Shown piece after piece: positions 23,042 to 33,963 of a stretch of DNA of 33,963 nt. The notes beneath the pieces are model-generated. The model was not told the origin of the DNA. It was given only the letters and a program-made list of their open reading frames with translations, and did not search any database. Location of the stretch: contig WELB01000032.1 in assembly GCA_009602725.1 (NCBI GenBank), positions 108,488 to 142,450 of the forward strand, given 5' to 3'. Positions within the stretch are counted from its first letter, which is position 1, and each line of letters starts with the position of its first letter. This stretch comes from Spirogloea muscicola (taxonomy: Eukaryota; Streptophyta; Zygnematophyceae; Spirogloeales; Spirogloeaceae). The translations under genes were made by a program, and so were the position numbers.

Positions 23042-23370
23042 TGCGCTTGCAGGATGCAAGCACACTTGCTCCACCTCGAGGTAGAGTGACATAGGCGAGT
23101 CGTGCAGCATGAGGCAGCAGTCATCAGCCTGGTCAATGTGGTGCAGGCAGATGAACGCAATTTCCGCACCTTCACAGCAACTAGTAATGCTGTGTTCAAG
23201 GGACCCAGCAGAGGATTACCAGAAGTTCACAGATACTCTCTATCAAAGAGTTGGTGATCAAGTGACTCACTACCCACCTCAAATAACGTTTATTGTCAAG
23301 GATCACAAGGCTAGGGACATGTAGACTGCATCTCTGCAACGACTTCCTCTTCATGGTCGATAGCTTTGAG
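23042..23370. other. Exon-like island, gene unknown
   Basis: Several open stretches have protein-like composition but conflicting frames. On the plus strand, 23108-23257 reads HEAAVISLVNVVQADERN onward, 23200-23324 contains DTLYQRVGDQVTHYPPQITF, and 23330-23370 reads CNDFLFMVDSFE before a GT. On the minus strand, about 23180-23055 reads EIAFICLHHIDQADDCCLML with GC-rich third positions. I recognise none of them. It could be a degraded gene, a fragment of an unassembled gene, or chance. Confidence 0.3.
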
Positions 23371-23384
23371 GTAACTGTGCATCT

Positions 23385-23411
23385 CATTCACATGACTTTG
23401 TCATGTGAATG
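23385..23411. repeat. Perfect 12-bp stem, 3-base loop hairpin
   Basis: CATTCACATGAC (23385-23396) and its exact complement GTCATGTGAATG (23400-23411) flank TTT. It lies between the exon-like island and the GC-rich region upstream of YAK1. A structured transcript end or a small mobile-element remnant are possibilities. Confidence 0.85.
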
Positions 23412-23618
23412 TTGGGTCAATCCTACGCAAGTTCGAGATGTCACCGTCATAGTGGTCACTGCTTGACCAAGTTGTGGCGACTTTCGAGGAGGATGGAACG
23501 AAGCTGTTATTTTTGAAAGCCTCGCTCCCGTTAGGAAGAGCTAACGGGCTCACTAGGTACTCGACCGCGACGTTGACCGGAGGCGCGCCCGCCCGCCCCG
23601 CTGGTGGTTCGCCGCGTA

Positions 23619-23805
23619 CACGTGGCTTTGACGCCAGCGCAGGGCATCCGACGTGGCCGCAAGAGCATCTCACGTGGCAGGGCCTCCACCCCCCACCCCA
23701 GCGCAGCGGGGCCGCCAGATCTGGCGGGGCGCCCGAGGTGCGCGGTGGAAGATGGGGAGGCCGACCGTGCGCCGCCACATCTAGCGGCACCGCCAGAGGT
23801 GGCGG
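23619..23805. promoter_or_regulatory. ACGTG boxes and CCGCCA-N4-TGGCGG palindromes upstream of YAK1
   Basis: CACGTG occurs at 23619-23624 and 23671-23676, with GACGTGG at 23650-23656. Three related 16-bp sites follow: a perfect palindrome CCGCCAGATCTGGCGG (23712-23727), CCGCCACATCTAGCGG exactly 60 bases on (23772-23787), and CCGCCAGAGGTGGCGG (23790-23805). A regulatory role is inferred from spacing and symmetry. Confidence 0.4.
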
Positions 23806-23896
23806 GCAGCATCGCGGGTGCCGCGTGTGAACGGGCCCCACTGCGTGCTCCTGGCCGCCACCCCCCCCTTCCGCGGCACATTTGCATGGCGCTCAC

Positions 23897-23951
23897 GGCA
23901 GCGGCAGCGGCAGCGGCAGCGGCGACGGCGGCGGCGGCGGCATCGGCGGCG
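23897..23951. repeat. GGC/GGCAGC low-complexity tract
   Basis: About four GGCAGC units run into GGC repeats in the presumed YAK1 5' region. Simple-sequence DNA, not coding in any supported gene. Confidence 0.8.
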
Positions 23952-24304
23952 GTCGCGGATGAACACTGGCCCGTCGCTGCTGCCTGAAGGCACGTCGCGG
24001 CCTCGGAGCCGTAGGGAAGCGGGCCTGGCGGAGGCCCCGCAGGCGGCCGGCGACTGCGGCGGCCGCTCGGCCGACCGAGGCGCCATGGCTGGCCGCCCCG
24101 GGGGCCCTTGACGGCCGGCGACGGCCGGGCGAGTCGGCCCCTGGTGTTTCTACTAGAGACCGCAGGTGGCGAGAAGAGGGGCCCTGTGGCGCGGCCAAAG
24201 CGACAGCCGAGGAGGGTTGAGAGGAACCGAGTGAGAGACATCAGACGGGGGAGAGAAGCAGCGGGAGAGGAACGGAGGGCGGGGTTAGGGGAGGAAGGAG
24301 GGAA

Positions 24305-24331
24305 GGGGGGGGGGGGGGGGGGGGGGGGGGG
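24305..24331. repeat. Homopolymer run of 27 G with adjacent N
   Basis: A 27-base G run is followed by an undetermined base at 24332, about 100 bases before the YAK1 start. The true length is uncertain because such runs sequence poorly. Confidence 0.9.
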
Positions 24332-24430
24332 NTGGAGTGCGGCGCTGGCTGCCAAGGATGCGGCGGAGGGGCCGGCGAAGGCAGCGGGTGGGCCAGTCTT
24401 AGGGGAGCCGGCAGCACGGCGCCTCCTTAG

Positions 24431-31716
<7,286 letters not shown>

Positions 31717-33147
31717 GAGTGTGTCGACCATCATCCTTGATGCTGTCGTCCTGTCTATTCCTCTCTTACATGCTCAGCAGTGACTGGCTGGCCTAGGATG
31801 TTGCATGCCACTTGGCACTTACTTGACAAGAGGAAGTGGAATACCAGCAATTTTGAAGCTTGAATGAATTGGTGGGATAGTAGCTGAGTACAGAAAGTAC
31901 GTCATCATGGTTTGATTCCTGTTGGACTGGACATGTTCACAAAGGACCTTCTATGACCAGAGCCTCTGTCCTTGCTTCTTATTGGCAGGCCCGTTGGAGC
32001 GGGCTCGGAGTTCGGAAGGGTCAGGTTCGCGGTTGCCGCCTGCTGCCCCTGTCCGCCGGGACCACCGGCGATGAATAAGGAACGAGCAGATCATAGAGCA
32101 CAAACAGCCTCAGGTTGCAGTCTTGGGCTGATGACCTGGCCGTTGCGGGGACACGCTTTCATGTCGAGCGGGCGGCCATTTTAGACAGCTTGCACTGTTA
32201 CTGCAGGCATTTCCTCGTCCATAAACACGCTTTCTACCATTGACTTTACCCTCACTGCCAAACCAGCCTTTCTTCTCTTCTGCTCGCATCAGCGGTCTTT
32301 CAGACACCACTTTGCTCTCTTGAAGTAGCTTACATTCGCCAAGCGTTTTGCCAAAGATCAAGGCCCGAATTGCTGACGTCAGTGAGGCAGAAATGCCTGT
32401 GCCCTGCCACTGCAAGCATTGGCTCACATGCGGCTCTATCTGGTGCACCGCTGTTGCACATGATACGCGATAGCTTATGTGCAAGGTTCAAATGATTGTT
32501 GATGTGGAAGGGAGGGAACTGCAAAGCGCCCGTGCATCGTTATTTGCTGCGCTCTGAATGCTGACCAAGGTCCTCCCTTCATTGTTCAGTATAGGAGTTG
32601 CAGCATTTCTCACAGGCCATGTCAAAGGAAGCCGGCTTGTGAGGAGCATGCCAAAGCTGCTGGCTATGTATGGGGAGTTTGTCCTTGAGTGGCTTGCTCG
32701 GGGATCACAGCACACAACTGACAGATGATCTCTAATGTTCTAGATAGAGAGGCCATGTAAGATATGTGGCGAGATAACGTCAGCTTAGGGTTCACAGCAT
32801 ACAGCTGACATAGAGAATTTCTGACTCAGGATTCATGTAAACGAGACAGGCTTGAATGTGTTTAGAGATACTATTCTGGACACAGGGCAAGATAGAGACT
32901 CTGCTAGTTGGGAAATCTTTTCCTCGATGACATTTTCACTACTGATGTATTGAGAGAGCTCAAAACCCTTTCCCCACCTTTCCCAACCTTCCCATAACCA
33001 TCAAGACATTGATAGAGCACGCCTGTACAAATGAATGGTCGGACCTGTCCTCTCAAACAGTGAAGTCCCAATAAATGTGGGACACTTGCGCGGCAGCTGT
33101 CAATGGGGTGTCCAGAAGAGGGGATGCTGTGCATGGAAGGAAGCAAT
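31717..33147. other. Intergenic region between YAK1 and the last gene
   Basis: This 1.4 kb must hold the YAK1 3' UTR and the 3' end of the minus-strand gene. One plus-strand stretch (about 32592-32726) follows a TTCAG and reads GVAAFLTGHVKGSRLVRSMP onward to a stop. Minus-strand frames at 32110-32484 and 32488-32715 are also open. None is recognisable or supported by splice structure, so I call no gene. Confidence 0.5.
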
Positions 33148-33885
33148 CTAAGTGAGTAGGTATGCTTCGAGGAGAGGTCGTGCCTCCTCCACAGCCGCGA
33201 GGACCTGCGAACCGCATCTGCTGACGCCTCTACTCAAGCAGTGCTCCTCGGCAAAGGGCAGGCTGCGGCTGGGCTCCGCGGTGCCAAACCTGGCGGTCTG
33301 CTCGTGCCACGCCGCCATGCCGTGCATGGACAGCTGCAGGACCCGGACCAAGGCCAGCAGGCCAGAGAGCTCCACCTCCTGGCGCTCTAGATCTCGGCCG
33401 GCCCTCCGGAGCAGAGCAGCTTGCTCGTGGGCCAGAGCCCGCATGGCAGCATTGTGCAGCCGCACGGCCTCGTCCAGCGTGTAGACGTCGGCAGCGTTGA
33501 GGCCTGCCACCAGGCTCTGCTTGCAGCGCAGCGCCACGAAGACGTCGGAGTAGAGCGCCGACGCGAGCGCAGTGAGGAAGAGGAGGGGCAGTGCCATGGC
33601 GTAGGTGCGCGGGGCCAAGGCTGGGACGTCGCCAGCCATGGCCGCCAGGTGCAGCCAGAGCAGGCGCCCGCTGGAGAGGCCCTTCTGGAGGAGGAAGCTC
33701 TTCACGGGCAGCGCCACCGCCGCTGCGCCGCCTCCGCCGCCCCTGGCGCCGGCGAGGGCCTCGGCCGCCTCGCCGTGCAGCCGCAAGCCGTCCTTGGCGT
33801 ACAGCCGCCAGCTCGCGAGGTAGCGCCGGCGCCAAGCCGCGTCGGCGGGGCCCTCCGCCGCCAGGCGCCCGAGTGCAGCCTCCAT
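33148..33885 (-). CDS. Unrecognised membrane protein, partial at contig end
   Basis: A single uninterrupted minus-strand frame of 245 residues runs from ATG at 33885 to TAG at 33148-33150. The frame stays open upstream of the ATG with protein-like content (FPERLERKYPGRRC) up to a homopolymer at the contig end, so the gene probably begins outside the window. It has one clear hydrophobic segment (PLLFLTALASALYSDVFVAL, about residues 100-120) preceded by an amphipathic Leu/Ala-rich stretch. A long, charged, helix-prone C-terminal half follows (about 135-245, with RRAGRDLERQEVELSGLLALV). GC-rich third positions and length support a real gene. I cannot name the family; an organelle or ER membrane protein is possible. 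Confidence 0.65.
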   Translation of the reverse strand: MEAALGRLAAEGPADAAWRRRYLASWRLYAKDGLRLHGEAAEALAGARGGGGGAAAVALPVKSFLLQKGLSSGRLLWLHLAAMAGDVPALAPRTYAMALPLLFLTALASALYSDVFVALRCKQSLVAGLNAADVYTLDEAVRLHNAAMRALAHEQAALLRRAGRDLERQEVELSGLLALVRVLQLSMHGMAAWHEQTARFGTAEPSRSLPFAEEHCLSRGVSRCGSQVLAAVEEARPLLEAYLLT

Positions 33886-33940
33886 GCCGCAGCGGCGGCC
33901 GGGATACTTGCGCTCCAGGCGCTCCGGAAAGGCGGCGGCG

Positions 33941-33963
33941 TTTTTTTTTTTTTTTTTTTTTTT
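33941..33963. repeat. Poly-T run at contig end
   Basis: Twenty-three T close the window directly upstream of the open frame of the minus-strand gene. A long homopolymer at a contig edge is a common point of assembly failure. Confidence 0.9.

Larger units (their letters stand above)
22475..24430. other. Intergenic region between clpD and YAK1
   Basis: The first 500 bases are AT-richer and look like clpD 3' UTR and spacer. An exon-like island lies at about 23040-23370 and a hairpin at 23385-23411. From 23570 onward GC-rich DNA with ACGTG boxes, palindromes and GGC and G tracts leads into YAK1. Confidence 0.6.

Noticed and set aside
32110-32715. Two minus-strand frames of 124 and 75 residues
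   Set aside because: No recognisable motifs, no shared splice structure, and moderate-GC spacer of this length yields such frames by chance.

Overview
The window is a 34-kb piece of nuclear DNA that most resembles a chlorophyte green alga, possibly trebouxiophyte-like; that lineage label is inference. Coding DNA is GC-rich and genes are split into 9 to 17 short exons with GT..AG introns, often ending TTGCAG. A plastid ClpD chaperone and a plant-type YAK1 kinase are present. A plant-type TTTAGGG/CCCTAAA telomere-like tract lies in one intron. There is one 331-nt run of N (10999-11329) and two single Ns beside low-complexity DNA. I found no bacterial operon, prophage, CRISPR array, tRNA or rRNA.

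Layout, left to right. (1) 14-2741 (+): membrane-anchored, coiled-coil SAM-dependent methyltransferase-superfamily protein, complete in nine exons. (2) 3292-10915 (-): DExH-box RNA helicase of the DHX57 type, 16 exons, 1,524 residues, tail-to-tail with gene 1. (3) 11330-16031 (+): protein disulfide isomerase with two CGHC sites, an acidic N-terminal region and a C-terminal HTEL; its start is lost in the N gap, so it is head-to-head with the helicase. (4) about 17377-22474 (+): plastid Clp ATPase of the ClpD/ERD1 type; its first codons are unresolved. (5) 24431-31716 (+): YAK1-type dual-specificity kinase, complete in 17 exons, 1,187 residues, with a long Gln/His-rich tail. (6) 33148-33885 (-): membrane protein I do not recognise, cut by the contig end.

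The exon models for genes 1, 2, 3 and 5 and the body of gene 4 were built by hand. Every junction keeps phase and splices family motifs together. These are housekeeping and stress functions (RNA remodelling, ER oxidative folding, plastid protein quality control, starvation signalling), not one dedicated system, and I saw no clear novel multi-gene system. The most notable points are: clustered ACGTG and CGTCA elements and palindromes upstream of clpD and YAK1; perfect palindromes in non-coding DNA; an in-frame helicase intron that would add a hydrophobic segment if retained; a telomere-like hairpin; and two exon-like islands with no assigned gene.
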